Shown: positions 30,282 through 39,500, counted from the stretch's first letter. The stretch is 64,000 bases of DNA from Allorhodopirellula heiligendammensis (GCF_007860105.1 NZ_SJPU01000001.1:1532118-1596117), one strand, 5' to 3'. Notes: generated from the letters alone by a model not told the origin. Program-made: numbers and translations.

Positions 30282-31356
30282 TACATCACGACGTCGTAGG
30301 CTACTAAAGTTCGAAGCTGATTTACTGCAAATAGCTTTGGCAACGCTGGTGGTTCTGACAATGACACCTGGGTGTGAAGTCCCGGCGGTGATGAGTTCAC
30401 TGCTTCCTACTGCCACCTTTCATGAGAAGCTCAATTTGCATGCAGTTGACTTCTTTGAGGATGAACAAGTCGTCGAGTTATGCGAAGCCATTGAGGACAA
30501 TGATCTCGATGAGATGAAGCGATTGATTGCGGCGGGGGTTGATGTCAATACGATCGGCAAGGATGGCATAACCCCTCTGTTCTGGGCTTTCCCCGACAAC
30601 CAGCTCGAAAGATTTGTACTCTTATTGAAAAAGGAAGCAGATCCCAACGTCCGTCTCACTTCTGATCTGGGTTTGCCAAACGTCTTTCGATCGGGAGATA
30701 CGGTGATGCATTTGGCCGCCCGATCGCAATTCCCAACACAATTTCTCGAGGTGATAAAACATGGCGGTAATCCGACGGTGCCAGGCAGACACGGTGACAC
30801 CGTGTTACACGAGATTATCAGAGCTGGGGTGCGAAACGCGGATGAACGAATCGCGGCGGCAGTCGCCAAGGGAGCGGATATCAACGCGATCGACCATTTG
30901 GAAGCGACACCCATTGAAACTGCCGTAGGGCGATTTGGACAATACGACCTGGCGATCGAGTTGCTTGAAATGGGGGCTGACCCCACGATCGCAAGCGATG
31001 AACGACTCGGAAATACCATTCACTCAGTTTTGGCGAATAAGCGTTCGGTCGACAATGGAAAGGGCGTGATGTTCCCGCGTGAATATGCCGCCATAGAGCG
31101 ATTCCTCGCTGCTTTGCAAGTCAAAGGCTACGACGTCGATCAGGCACAGGAGGATATCGAACGCTGGGCCGAGCTTTCGAAGCAAAACCCTTCGCGCCCC
31201 GGGTGGTTTCGCAAGAATGAAATATTGCGACTAAAGAAGCGCAATGCGAGGGTTCAAAAAGCAGAACAGCATGCGAATGAACAAAGCAGCAAAAAACATG
31301 TCGGGAAGGCTGATGCCAGTCAATGAAACATCTACTAGCTTATGTCATGAGGCGAT
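30083..31356 (+). repeat. Right part of the duplicated unit, copy B
   Basis: Counterpart of 23699-24973: the end of the large gene, the ankyrin gene and about 30 bases downstream. The two copies differ at scattered positions and diverge fully after 31356. Confidence 0.8.
30271..31326 (+). CDS. Ankyrin-repeat lipoprotein, copy B; candidate immunity protein
   Basis: About 351 residues from ATG 30271, whose first 11 bases are also the end of the large lipase-domain gene, so translation is probably coupled. A lipoprotein-type leader (RRRR, then hydrophobic residues, then TPGC) is followed by four or five ankyrin-like repeats (DVNTIGKDGITPLFWAF, GDTVMHLAARSQ, HGDTVLHEIIRAGV, GADINAIDHLEATP). Ankyrin proteins are known immunity partners in polymorphic toxin loci, and a periplasmic location would suit neutralising a lipase aimed at membranes. 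The first 150 or so residues are nearly invariant against copy A, with changes mainly in the repeats and the tail. An upstream in-frame ATG at 30241 would add ten residues before the leader. Confidence 0.84.
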   Translation: MIFNTSRRRRLLKFEADLLQIALATLVVLTMTPGCEVPAVMSSLLPTATFHEKLNLHAVDFFEDEQVVELCEAIEDNDLDEMKRLIAAGVDVNTIGKDGITPLFWAFPDNQLERFVLLLKKEADPNVRLTSDLGLPNVFRSGDTVMHLAARSQFPTQFLEVIKHGGNPTVPGRHGDTVLHEIIRAGVRNADERIAAAVAKGADINAIDHLEATPIETAVGRFGQYDLAIELLEMGADPTIASDERLGNTIHSVLANKRSVDNGKGVMFPREYAAIERFLAALQVKGYDVDQAQEDIERWAELSKQNPSRPGWFRKNEILRLKKRNARVQKAEQHANEQSSKKHVGKADASQ

Positions 31357-31560
31357 AGGGGATCCAAGTTTACGGATATTGAGGATCGAGAATATCTGTT
31401 GGTATCGCAGATGCTCGTTCTCATTAGTTTTCAATGTATGCTTTTGACTGGCAGAATATTCTTGAGAGTACCTTGAGTTGCCGAGGATGTACTAGGGTTT
31501 TGAACGAACAAGGCACTTCAGAGGGATAAAATGGAGTAGCCCAGGGACGCTAGAATTTCA

Positions 31561-34077
31561 ATGCCAATTCTTCACCATCTAGCACGCACCGGCGGCACTC
31601 TCATCTCTCGCTGCCTGGCGTCGATGGATGGCGTTTGTTTGTTGAGCGAGATCAATCCTGGGGGCACGGATCGATTCAATCCGCTTCGGCAAGCCGCGAA
31701 TTGGTATGGGCTCCTTGCAGAGGACGAAGTTCGTGAAATCGCGACAGGCGATTCGGTGGCCTTCGTCGCGGCGATCGAGCTGATCGCGGCACGGGCGAAA
31801 GAGCGGGGGCTCATGCTCGTGATTCGGGATTGGTCGCACTTGGATTGGATTGGGTTTCCTTTTACTCAGCCACAAAAGAAATCCGCGTGGAACGCGTTGT
31901 CGATGCCGGCGTTGGTTGGTTGCGATCGCCCGTCCGACGCAAATTCGGCGCGTCCGGTGGAGAAAGACGAGGTGCACGGAAATCTTAAGTTAATGAGGCG
32001 CTGTGCGACGGTACGACACCCGGTCGATCAATACTTGAGTATGAAGCGATTGGGGGCTTTGGCGGCCCAGTGGGATGACATGGCGGTATGGCGCGGAATG
32101 CGCGAGTTTGCGGAATTTGTGCAGACGATGACCTGGATTCGCTTTGAAGATTTTGTGCACCGTCCTGATGCAGCTTTGCGTGTGATCTGCGATGTAATTG
32201 GATTGACTTACGACGATGGGTGGCAACTTCGTTGGCAAGACTACCACAAGATCACAGGAGACGCTTCACAGGGACGACGTCGTTCGATTGTGGCGAGGCC
32301 TCGCACAGCGGTCGATCCATCGCTCTGGAATTCATTACGCAACAACGGAGATTTCTTTGCGACATTGGAGTTGCTCGGATATCCGACGCCCGAACCACTT
32401 CGTCGTCGATGGTACGCGGCGTCGGAGTTGCCTGCGGATCGATTGGAGGGTGCTGACAAGCGGAGGCTGGATTGGGATGAAGAAGTGGTGCGGGCGCGTC
32501 AGGCGTATGAGGATGCGGGCGGCGACGTGGACAGTTCACTTCGGTTGGCGGAGGCATCGGGTTGGATCGGCCAAGTCGATGAGGCTGCCGATGTACTGTT
32601 GAAATTGGTGCAATTTTGTGAAGCTGGGCTCGAAGTTGAAGTGAAATCTCTGCCGCGGATCCTCTCGACAACCTGCGATATGCTTGACCGGGCGGAGCGG
32701 AAGTACGAATCCATCCCCATCCGCCGTCGTTGGGCGCAAGTCGATCCTACACATCAGGGGAATCTATTTCACCTTTCGCTTCTGCTCGCAGGCGTGGGCG
32801 AGATCGACGAATCACTGTCGTATTGCCGCCGTCTGCTCGACGTTGACGTGCGACATACGGGTGCGGCAGCGAACTATCTGCTTTATATGAACTACTCGGA
32901 TCGGTACTCTGCAGCCGAGATTTCAAATGAGCACTTTCGCGTTGGGATGCACTTTACCCAGCCTTCCGATTCGTTGCCGCCACGTCCGCGGATGGCTGCC
33001 GAAAAAATTCGCGTGGGCTATCTGGGAAGCGATTTTTATACCCATCCTGTTGGCAAAATTATCTTGCCGATTCTGCAGTCACACGATCTCAAACGATGTG
33101 AAATTAACATCTACCATGATGGAAAAAAATCGGATGCGACGACCAATGCGATCAAAGAATCGGTCGACTACTTTACAAGCGTGCAAGGATGGGCCGACGA
33201 TCGGCTGTTGGAAAGCGTCCGGCTGGATGACCTCGACGTGCTGATCGACTTGGGAGGATACACGGGTGGTGGGAATCGGCTTAGAGTGCTCGCGAAACGG
33301 TTGGCTCCAGTGCAGGCATCGTTTTTGGGTTACCCACATACTTCGGCAATCCCATCGATGGATTATCGGTTTACGGATCGATTTGCCGATCCGCCAGGCT
33401 TAACTGATCATCTCTATGGAGAGCGGCTTGTCTGGCTTGAGCATGCCCACCTCGCTTGGCGACCCTATGGGATCGCTGAGGACATCGTGTCAGTGCCAAG
33501 TTCACAACCGACGCTGGGAGTCTTCAATAACGTGGCGAAAATCTCTCCCACCGCAATTTCTACTTACGCAGAGATTTTACGTCGCGTTCCCCGTGCAACC
33601 ATCTTGTTCAAGTACGGAGATCGTTTCGCTGTCTCGACCTTGAGGGACCGTTATCGCCAGGTATTTGCCACCCACGGAATCTCTCCGGATCGGCTGCAGT
33701 TTCGCACACAGACGGAGACGCTCAAGGAGCATCTGCAGACGATGGCGAATGTTGATTTGGCGCTTGATTCGTTTCCGTACCAGGGCACAATGACCTCGCT
33801 TGAGTGTTTGTGTGTGGGCACTCCAATCATTTCTTGCTGTGGGAATTACTACGCTCATCGAGCGACGTCTGCGATGATGATTCGCATGGGGCTGCAGGAA
33901 CTTGTTGCCGACGACAGGAACGAATACGTTGAGATAGCAGTGGAAATGTTACACGACCGGGGCCGGTTGCCTGGGTTACGCAAAGAAATCCAGCATCGTT
34001 TTGATCGGAGTGCGTTGACCGACCCGACCGGTCTTGCACGTGAACTGGAGTCAACTTTCGAGGAGTGGGTCCGTTGA
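31561..34077 (+). CDS. Fusion: sulfotransferase-like domain, TPR linker and GT41 (SPINDLY/OGT-like) glycosyltransferase
   Basis: This 838-residue protein has three parts. Residues 1-275 resemble a P-loop sulfotransferase: HLARTGGTLISRCLASM fits the PAPS 5-prime-phosphosulfate loop and CATVRHPVDQYLSMKRL fits the 3-prime-phosphate loop. Residues 300-470 look like TPR-type helical repeats (VDEAADVLLKLV, HLSLLLAGVGEIDESLSYCRRLL). From about 482 the GT41 catalytic domain follows: KIRVGYLGSDFYTHPVGKI, LDVLIDLGGYTGG, APVQASFLGYPHTSAIPSMDY, FNNVAKISPTAI and DSFPYQGTMTSLECLCVGTPII. GT41 enzymes add GlcNAc to proteins. The next gene, a second glycosyltransferase, overlaps the 3-prime end. Confidence 0.85.
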   Translation: MPILHHLARTGGTLISRCLASMDGVCLLSEINPGGTDRFNPLRQAANWYGLLAEDEVREIATGDSVAFVAAIELIAARAKERGLMLVIRDWSHLDWIGFPFTQPQKKSAWNALSMPALVGCDRPSDANSARPVEKDEVHGNLKLMRRCATVRHPVDQYLSMKRLGALAAQWDDMAVWRGMREFAEFVQTMTWIRFEDFVHRPDAALRVICDVIGLTYDDGWQLRWQDYHKITGDASQGRRRSIVARPRTAVDPSLWNSLRNNGDFFATLELLGYPTPEPLRRRWYAASELPADRLEGADKRRLDWDEEVVRARQAYEDAGGDVDSSLRLAEASGWIGQVDEAADVLLKLVQFCEAGLEVEVKSLPRILSTTCDMLDRAERKYESIPIRRRWAQVDPTHQGNLFHLSLLLAGVGEIDESLSYCRRLLDVDVRHTGAAANYLLYMNYSDRYSAAEISNEHFRVGMHFTQPSDSLPPRPRMAAEKIRVGYLGSDFYTHPVGKIILPILQSHDLKRCEINIYHDGKKSDATTNAIKESVDYFTSVQGWADDRLLESVRLDDLDVLIDLGGYTGGGNRLRVLAKRLAPVQASFLGYPHTSAIPSMDYRFTDRFADPPGLTDHLYGERLVWLEHAHLAWRPYGIAEDIVSVPSSQPTLGVFNNVAKISPTAISTYAEILRRVPRATILFKYGDRFAVSTLRDRYRQVFATHGISPDRLQFRTQTETLKEHLQTMANVDLALDSFPYQGTMTSLECLCVGTPIISCCGNYYAHRATSAMMIRMGLQELVADDRNEYVEIAVEMLHDRGRLPGLRKEIQHRFDRSALTDPTGLARELESTFEEWVR

Positions 34078-35339
34078 GCCAGACGCGGCGGCCTCGTCGT
34101 GTGCTATACGCCTGGGAGTGGGGCGCAGGGTCGGGGCATGTCCAGAGGTTCCTGCCGATCGCCGATGCGGTTTCGCAAAACGGTGACGACGTCATTTGGG
34201 TACTGAAGGAGATGGATCGACTGAAGTCGTGTCCTACGCGCAAAGGGTATCAAGTAGTGCGTTGCCCGCAGCTGAAACCTTGCCGCTGTGGCGATGCGAT
34301 TCCACCCCGAAATTTGGCGGCAATTACTTGGAATTTGGGTTACCACGACGCGGAACGTCTGGTCTCGGTGGTGCGAGATTGGCTTGAGATATTCATCCGC
34401 ACTCGACCAGACTTGGTGGTCCAGGATTTCGGAGCGACGGCGGGAATGATTGCTCGATCCATTGGGATTCGAACCATGCGCATTGGTACCGGCTACACCT
34501 GTCCGCCTCGTCGCGAACTTCCGGTCGATCTACCTTGGTTTGCGAAACGGCTGAGCAGTGAGGAGCTACAGAACTCGCCATCGAATTCTTTCGCGAATTG
34601 CACAACCTCGCTGGCTTATGAAAAGGTAATGGACCGTATCGCAGCGGCGTGTCGGGTCAACGGTCTTTCGGTGCCAAGCCGGTGGGACGAAGTCGTCGAG
34701 GGCTGTGAGGATGATATTCTCGCGACGTTGCCGCTATTGGATCCGTACGCAGCGGTGCGAGCGTCTCCAACTTGGGATGGCGTTTGGGTTGGGCGTCAAT
34801 GCTTAGCCCGCGTGACCGACGATAACAATTCAGCATCGAACTCAGAGTCAGCAGCGGTATTGGCTTATCTCAAGCCATTTGCTCATTGGAAACAGCTTTT
34901 TGCTGCGTTGAAACAGCTTCGCGTTCGCGTGGACTTAGTCGCCGATGGCGTCAGTGAAAATTTACTGCAGCAGTGCGATCCCGCATGGGTGCGGATTTGC
35001 GATGGATTCCGCTCCATCGAGGCAGCGGCCGCTGGCGGCATGACTTTGATCAACAATGGCAATCACGGATCGACGGCTTTGTCACTGCTGCACGGGATGC
35101 CAGTTATTGCTTGTCCGCTCTTTTTTGAACAGCGATTAACAGCCGAGGCGATTGAGGAGGCTGGGGTGGGCACGTTTCTGGACGTGCGTTATCCCGATCG
35201 GTTTATTGAGACCTTGCGCACTGGATTGCAAGAGGAGCGTTTTCGTGCGCGGGCAAAGCGATTTGAGGAACGTCACGCAAGTTTGTTCCGTGATCAGAGT
35301 GCTGCTGTCCTCGACCGATTGAATCGTCAATTGGGATAG
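34074..35339 (+). CDS. GT1-like glycosyltransferase
   Basis: A protein of about 421 residues with a GT-B fold. The N-terminal domain begins RRVLYAWEWGAGSGHVQRFLPIADAV, the Gly-rich loop seen in MGT/UGT-type enzymes, and contains DLVVQDFGATAGMIARSIG. The C-terminal donor-binding part has VRICDGFRSIEAAAAGGMTLINNGNHGSTALSLLHGMPVIACPLFFEQRLTAEAIEEAG, an NGG/HGGxGT-like loop. The acceptor is unknown. TTG 34074 makes a 4-base TTGA overlap with the previous stop; GTG 34065 is an alternative. Coupling to the sulfotransferase/GT41 fusion suggests a shared protein- or glycan-modification task. Translation beyond the GT domain shows no signal peptide, so it acts in the cytoplasm. Confidence 0.82.
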   Translation: MSQTRRPRRVLYAWEWGAGSGHVQRFLPIADAVSQNGDDVIWVLKEMDRLKSCPTRKGYQVVRCPQLKPCRCGDAIPPRNLAAITWNLGYHDAERLVSVVRDWLEIFIRTRPDLVVQDFGATAGMIARSIGIRTMRIGTGYTCPPRRELPVDLPWFAKRLSSEELQNSPSNSFANCTTSLAYEKVMDRIAAACRVNGLSVPSRWDEVVEGCEDDILATLPLLDPYAAVRASPTWDGVWVGRQCLARVTDDNNSASNSESAAVLAYLKPFAHWKQLFAALKQLRVRVDLVADGVSENLLQQCDPAWVRICDGFRSIEAAAAGGMTLINNGNHGSTALSLLHGMPVIACPLFFEQRLTAEAIEEAGVGTFLDVRYPDRFIETLRTGLQEERFRARAKRFEERHASLFRDQSAAVLDRLNRQLG

Positions 35340-35722
35340 CGAATTTGGGGGAGGCGGCATCGGGATGCCGTCCCTGACGAGACTTAAGGCAGTTCACTCA
35401 ACATTGCTAGTTCGCTAACAAGGTACCGAAGGCTCGCGAGGTTCTTCTCGGAATTTAGTGGCACCGAACTCGCGGTTTGATTCGCAGTTGGCCTGCACAG
35501 TGTGGTGGATTTTCGAGGCATTGACTCCTGCGTCCAATGATTTTTTTGCATCGGTCGAGAGTAGACCGTACACTGACTTGTGCCGGGAAAAACGGACGCG
35601 GGCCTGGGAAGGGATATCTCGGTCGATAGCGCGCCAATGGTGCGACAAGTTCTCGACGGGAATACACTCGTCGAGGACTTCCTTTTTTGCCCATTGGACG
35701 CAGGAGTAAATGCCTGAAAAAT
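35340..35722. other. Intergenic stretch before the nested repeats
   Basis: About 380 bases with short open frames on both strands but no recognised protein, start context or RNA. A minus-strand frame (35415-35945) runs through the mobile elements next door and is probably accidental. Confidence 0.4.
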
Positions 35723-36038
35723 CGGTCCATCCGGGATTGTCGTGGGTAAATCCAGCATGTTGGATTTTAGAGGCATGGCGGTGGCGTCCGAAATGAGCGA
35801 TGCCGTCCCAGGGTAAACGCTGACGGCGGACGCATCCGCCGCCAGCCGAAGGCACCTTTCGGCTCACCCCGACCGAGATATTCCTCGGCAAGTTGCTTCC
35901 CAGCAGAGCTTGCTTCCGCCTCTCCCGGCAAAACGATCCTACCACAGCTGCATCAGCCTGACAAAGATTTCGGACGCCACCGACATGCCTTGAAAATCCC
36001 GCACACCTGGCTCACCGCTGCGAAACCCGAATGGACCG
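35723..36038. repeat. Palindromic element interrupted by a second palindromic element
   Basis: The outer parts (CGGTCCATCCGGGATT at 35723 and CCCGAATGGACCG ending at 36038, with CTCACCGCTGCGA inside) match the two halves of the uninterrupted element at 62950-63030. Between them sits about 240 bases bounded by 33-base inverted repeats, listed separately. Confidence 0.7.
35760..36003. mobile_element. MITE-like insertion with 33-base terminal inverted repeats
   Basis: Arms at 35762-35794 and 35967-35999 are inverted copies with 30 of 33 positions matching. They flank about 170 bases rich in small hairpins (for example GCGGACGCATCCGC, CCGAAGGCACCTTTCGG and CCGAGATATTCCTCGG). There is no transposase frame, so it would need an enzyme in trans. 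The flanking host sequence reads correctly if this segment is removed. Confidence 0.65.
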
Positions 36039-36116
36039 AAAAATCCAACATCCTGCACTCCAGCCACTAAAGTCCGTGAAGAACCACTCGCGACGGGCGG
36101 AGCCGTTGGTCGACTA

Positions 36117-37331
36117 TCAGAATTTGCGTGGGGTCACGCGGCCTTGGACTCGGCAGGGGAGACCGTGAATCCGCAGGAAGCCTTCAGCGTCGTCTTGGTT
36201 GTACGTGCCGCCACCTTCCATCGTTGCAATCTCTTCGTCGTAGAGGCTGTTCGGGCTCTGACGCGAAGCGACCATGATGTTGCCTTTGTAGAGTTGCAGG
36301 GTGACTTCACCGGTGACCGGTTTTTGGGCCTCCCGAATGAACGCGAACAGGGCGTCCATTTTCGGTGTGTACCAGAACCCGTAATAAACCATCTCGGCCA
36401 CTTCGGGGGCGAGCCGATCACGCAGGTGCATCAGGTCGCGGTCCATGGTGAGCTGCTCGACGTTCATCAATGCGTCGTAGAGGACGGTCATGCCGGGTGA
36501 TTCATACACACCACGGCTCTTCATACCGACAAAGCGATTCTCGACCATGTCGATTCGACCGACGCCATTGCGACCGGCGATCGTATTGAGCTGCTCGACC
36601 ATTTCGAGCGCTGAGACTTTTTTACCATTGAGTGTCACGGGCACACCGGACTCGAATCCGATCGTGACTTCTTCGGCTTTGTCAGGGGCATCTTGTGGAG
36701 AGACGCCCATGCCGAACTCGACCAGCTCGACACCATTGACGTCGAGTTCTTCCAGCTTGCCGGCTTCGTAAGAGATGTGGAGAACGTTTTCGTCGCTACT
36801 GTACGGCTTCGCGGTCGAGGCTTTAACGGGGATCCGTTTGGCATCGCAGTACTCGATCAGTTCGGTACGACCAGGGAAGGCTTCCCGGAACGACTTGATT
36901 CGCCACGGCGCGATCATTTCGATGTCGGGGTTGAGAGCTTCGGCGGCGAGCTGGAAGCGGCATTGGTCGTTGCCCTTGCCGGTAGCTCCGTGAGCGTAGG
37001 CGGTCGCACCAACTTCGCGTGCCACTTCGAGGCAGACTTTACTGATCAGCGGGCGGGCGATGGAGGTGCCGAGCAGATAGATTTGCTCGTATTTGGCTTG
37101 CCACGCCAGCACGGGGAAAGCGAAATCGCGGCAGAGTTCTTCGCGGACGTCGACCAAACGTGACGATTTTGCCCCGCAGTTGCGGGCCTTTTCCATGATC
37201 GCGTCACGATCTTCACAGGGCTGGCCCAAATCCACGTAGACGCAGTGAACTTCGTAGCCCTGGTCTTGCAACCAACCGAGGATGACCGAGGTATCGAGTC
37301 CACCGGAATAGGCCAGCACGCAACTTTTCAT
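36117..37331 (-). CDS. argG: Argininosuccinate synthase
   Basis: The enzyme joins citrulline and aspartate with ATP to form argininosuccinate, the penultimate step of arginine synthesis. The 404 residues match the family in length and motifs: CVLAYSGGLDTSVILGWL is the PP-loop ATP site, then SKVCLEVAREVGATAYAHGATGKGNDQCRFQL, MIAPWRIKSF, GRNGVGRIDMVENRFVGMKSRGVYESPG and YYGFWYTPKMDALFAFI. The Gly-rich YAHGATGKGNDQ loop binds aspartate and citrulline. The gene is monocistronic; larB lies divergently 200 bases away, and no other arg gene is nearby. Confidence 0.96.
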   Translation of the reverse strand: MKSCVLAYSGGLDTSVILGWLQDQGYEVHCVYVDLGQPCEDRDAIMEKARNCGAKSSRLVDVREELCRDFAFPVLAWQAKYEQIYLLGTSIARPLISKVCLEVAREVGATAYAHGATGKGNDQCRFQLAAEALNPDIEMIAPWRIKSFREAFPGRTELIEYCDAKRIPVKASTAKPYSSDENVLHISYEAGKLEELDVNGVELVEFGMGVSPQDAPDKAEEVTIGFESGVPVTLNGKKVSALEMVEQLNTIAGRNGVGRIDMVENRFVGMKSRGVYESPGMTVLYDALMNVEQLTMDRDLMHLRDRLAPEVAEMVYYGFWYTPKMDALFAFIREAQKPVTGEVTLQLYKGNIMVASRQSPNSLYDEEIATMEGGGTYNQDDAEGFLRIHGLPCRVQGRVTPRKF

Positions 37332-37535
37332 ATCGATTCAGCATCCAAATGCGGGGTGAGTTTGTCTATTGTATAGGAAAGAGAACATTTAACAGCCGTC
37401 TCGAAAAGGGGGGCACGGCCGCCAACGGGGAGCAGCGAATCGCGTCTGCAGCGCAGTGACCTGCCCCGACAGGCCTGCGGCAGTATAAACTGATCATCCG
37501 TCCGAGTTCGCATCCCCCCGCCATGAAATCCTCCG

Positions 37536-38417
37536 ATGAACTCTCCTGCCCCGTCATCGCCGTCCGCCGGCCAAGTCCCCTCCCCTGCCCTGTTAGAGAT
37601 GTTAGCGGCGGTAGCCGATGGAACCATGGCGGTCGAACAGGCAGCCGATGACTTAGCGGGAAGATTAGCGGCAACCGCCCGCGAAGCGTCCACTTTTGCG
37701 GGGATCGCTCCGATCCCGGGAGCGACCGTGGATATTGGTCGTCGGGCGCGCTGTGGATTCGGAGAAGTCATCTACGGCGAGGGCAAGAGCACGGAGTTAA
37801 TGATTCGCATCGTCGAAACGCAACTCGATGCAGGCGAGCACTGTTTGATCACGCGGATTGATTCGATGGCGGCCGCCCAGTTGCGACGGCATTTTGCGTG
37901 CACGCACCACAATCCACTCGCTCGCACGCTGCGAATTTCTGCTGAGGCGGATCTGCTCGTCTGTCCGCTACGTGAGGAAAGTATCGCTCACGTTGCCATC
38001 GTGACCGCCGGCAGTACGGATGCGGCGGTGGCCGAAGAGGCGGCCGAAACACTGGCTTGGATGGGTATCCCCCATGACCGGTTTGAGGACATTGGTGTCG
38101 CCGGACCGCAGCGAGTTTTGGCGGCGGTTCCAGAGCTGCGGAAGGCAGCCGCGATCGTCGTGATTGCAGGCATGGAGGGTGCACTGCCGCCAACGGTGGC
38201 CGGGCACGTGGCTGTGCCAGTGATCGCAGTGCCCACGAGCACCGGCTATGGCGCGAACTTTGCCGGCCTGACGCCGCTGATGGGGATGCTGACGTCCTGT
38301 GCTCCCAACGTGGCCGTGGTGAATATTGACGCTGGTTTTAAAGGTGCCTACTTAGCTGGCTTGATCGCGGCGGGACTCAACGCAAAGAATGGTAGCCAGA
38401 CGGCTGCGTCCCTCTGA
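37536..38417 (+). CDS. larB: LarB-type nickel-pincer nucleotide (P2CMN) synthase
   Basis: A 293-residue protein with a PurE-like C-terminal domain. LarB carboxylates and hydrolyses nicotinic acid adenine dinucleotide to start synthesis of the nickel-pincer nucleotide used by lactate racemase and related LarA enzymes. Family segments are RRARCGFGEVIYGEGKST, HVAIVTAGSTDAAVAEEAAETLAWMG, FEDIGVAGPQRVL, VIAGMEGALPPTVAGHV, VPVIAVPTSTGYGANFAGLTPLMGMLTSCAPNVAVVNIDAGFKGAY. Length fits the family (about 250) plus an N-terminal extension. LarC, LarE and LarA are not in the window. A nnrD-like gene follows on the same strand. Confidence 0.88.
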   Translation: MNSPAPSSPSAGQVPSPALLEMLAAVADGTMAVEQAADDLAGRLAATAREASTFAGIAPIPGATVDIGRRARCGFGEVIYGEGKSTELMIRIVETQLDAGEHCLITRIDSMAAAQLRRHFACTHHNPLARTLRISAEADLLVCPLREESIAHVAIVTAGSTDAAVAEEAAETLAWMGIPHDRFEDIGVAGPQRVLAAVPELRKAAAIVVIAGMEGALPPTVAGHVAVPVIAVPTSTGYGANFAGLTPLMGMLTSCAPNVAVVNIDAGFKGAYLAGLIAAGLNAKNGSQTAASL

Positions 38418-38585
38418 GCTAGCGGTAGCGCCCGTTGTCGCGTCGAGTGGAGCCGCCGATCGACGATCATTCCCATGAGTGGGGGTGATGCAACGGGTAC
38501 AATCACTGCGGCCCAACCCTACGACGCGTGCCCGGGAAGTTGCCGGTCTGCACACCGAACTGGCACGATTCCAAGGAGAGAACTC

Positions 38586-39500
38586 ATGACTGCGGCCTCG
38601 CCTCCGTTGCGTTTACCGTCTCGCGAATCCGCCGATCACAAAGGCACCTTTGGCCGTGTCTTGCTGGTGGGTGGATCGAGGGGAATGGCGGGTTCGATTA
38701 CGCTGTCCTCGATCGCGGCGCTGCATACCGGTTCGGGATTGGTTTCGGCGGCAGTTCCCGATCGAGTTCTGGAGACCGTTGCTGGTTTCCACCCTGCTTT
38801 GATGACGACCGCCCTGCCCTGCCTCGACGGCAGCTTTGCAACCGAGGCGTGGCCGGAGTTGCGTCCGGCCGTGGCGCGGCAGGACGCAATCGGCGTGGGG
38901 CCTGGGATGGGCACGGGAGAAGGTAGCACAGTGATTGTCGAGGAGTTGCTGCGACAGCGTCGTACGGCGCTGGTGATCGATGCTGACGCGCTGAATATCA
39001 TCTCTCAGGAACATTGGTTTGATGACGACGCCTGCGCTCGAGTCGCGGACAATGCTCCTGTGGTCCTGACGCCTCACCCCGGTGAACTGGCTCGTTTGAC
39101 GGGTGTTGATGCCAAGGACGGCGCGGCTCAGCTCACGGCCGCTCAACAGCTCGCCGACCGATTGCGGGTCACGATTGTGGTCAAAGGTGGCCCAACCCAC
39201 GTCGTCGATGGTTGTTCAGTGGATCGACCTCGCCGCGCCTACGTCAACGGCACCGGCAATCCTGGCATGGGGACGGCGGGTTGTGGAGACGTGTTGACCG
39301 GCGTGATTACGTCACTGCTCGGACAGGGATTATCGGGTTGGGATGCGGCCCGATTGGGGGTCTGGATTCATGGCCGGGCAGGCGATGCCGCCGCGGCCGG
39401 AATTTCTCAGACAGGGATGACGGCCTGGCATTTGGTCCAGACTCTCGCTGCTGTGGCCGATGAGATGGTTGATCGTCGCCGGACGGCCCCGTCCAGCTGA
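38586..39500 (+). CDS. nnrD: ADP-dependent NAD(P)H-hydrate dehydratase (YjeF C-terminal type)
   Basis: The protein repairs damaged NAD(P)HX by ATP/ADP-dependent dehydration. From ATG 38586, with AAGGAGAG 5 bases upstream, it has about 304 residues forming one ribokinase-like carbohydrate-kinase domain: [87 protein letters not shown] and [21 protein letters not shown] with the catalytic GCGD. The N-terminal epimerase domain found in many YjeF proteins is absent, so a separate NnrE would be needed. A frame open to 38475 was not used. Confidence 0.9.
   Translation: MTAASPPLRLPSRESADHKGTFGRVLLVGGSRGMAGSITLSSIAALHTGSGLVSAAVPDRVLETVAGFHPALMTTALPCLDGSFATEAWPELRPAVARQDAIGVGPGMGTGEGSTVIVEELLRQRRTALVIDADALNIISQEHWFDDDACARVADNAPVVLTPHPGELARLTGVDAKDGAAQLTAAQQLADRLRVTIVVKGGPTHVVDGCSVDRPRRAYVNGTGNPGMGTAGCGDVLTGVITSLLGQGLSGWDAARLGVWIHGRAGDAAAAGISQTGMTAWHLVQTLAAVADEMVDRRRTAPSS

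Noticed and set aside
35415-35945. 176-codon minus-strand frame through the nested repeats
   Set aside because: It crosses both palindromic elements, so the frame depends on the insertion; no known domain.
38475-38585. N-terminal extension of the nnrD-like gene
   Set aside because: The good ribosome site (AAGGAGAG) and the family start both point to ATG 38586.
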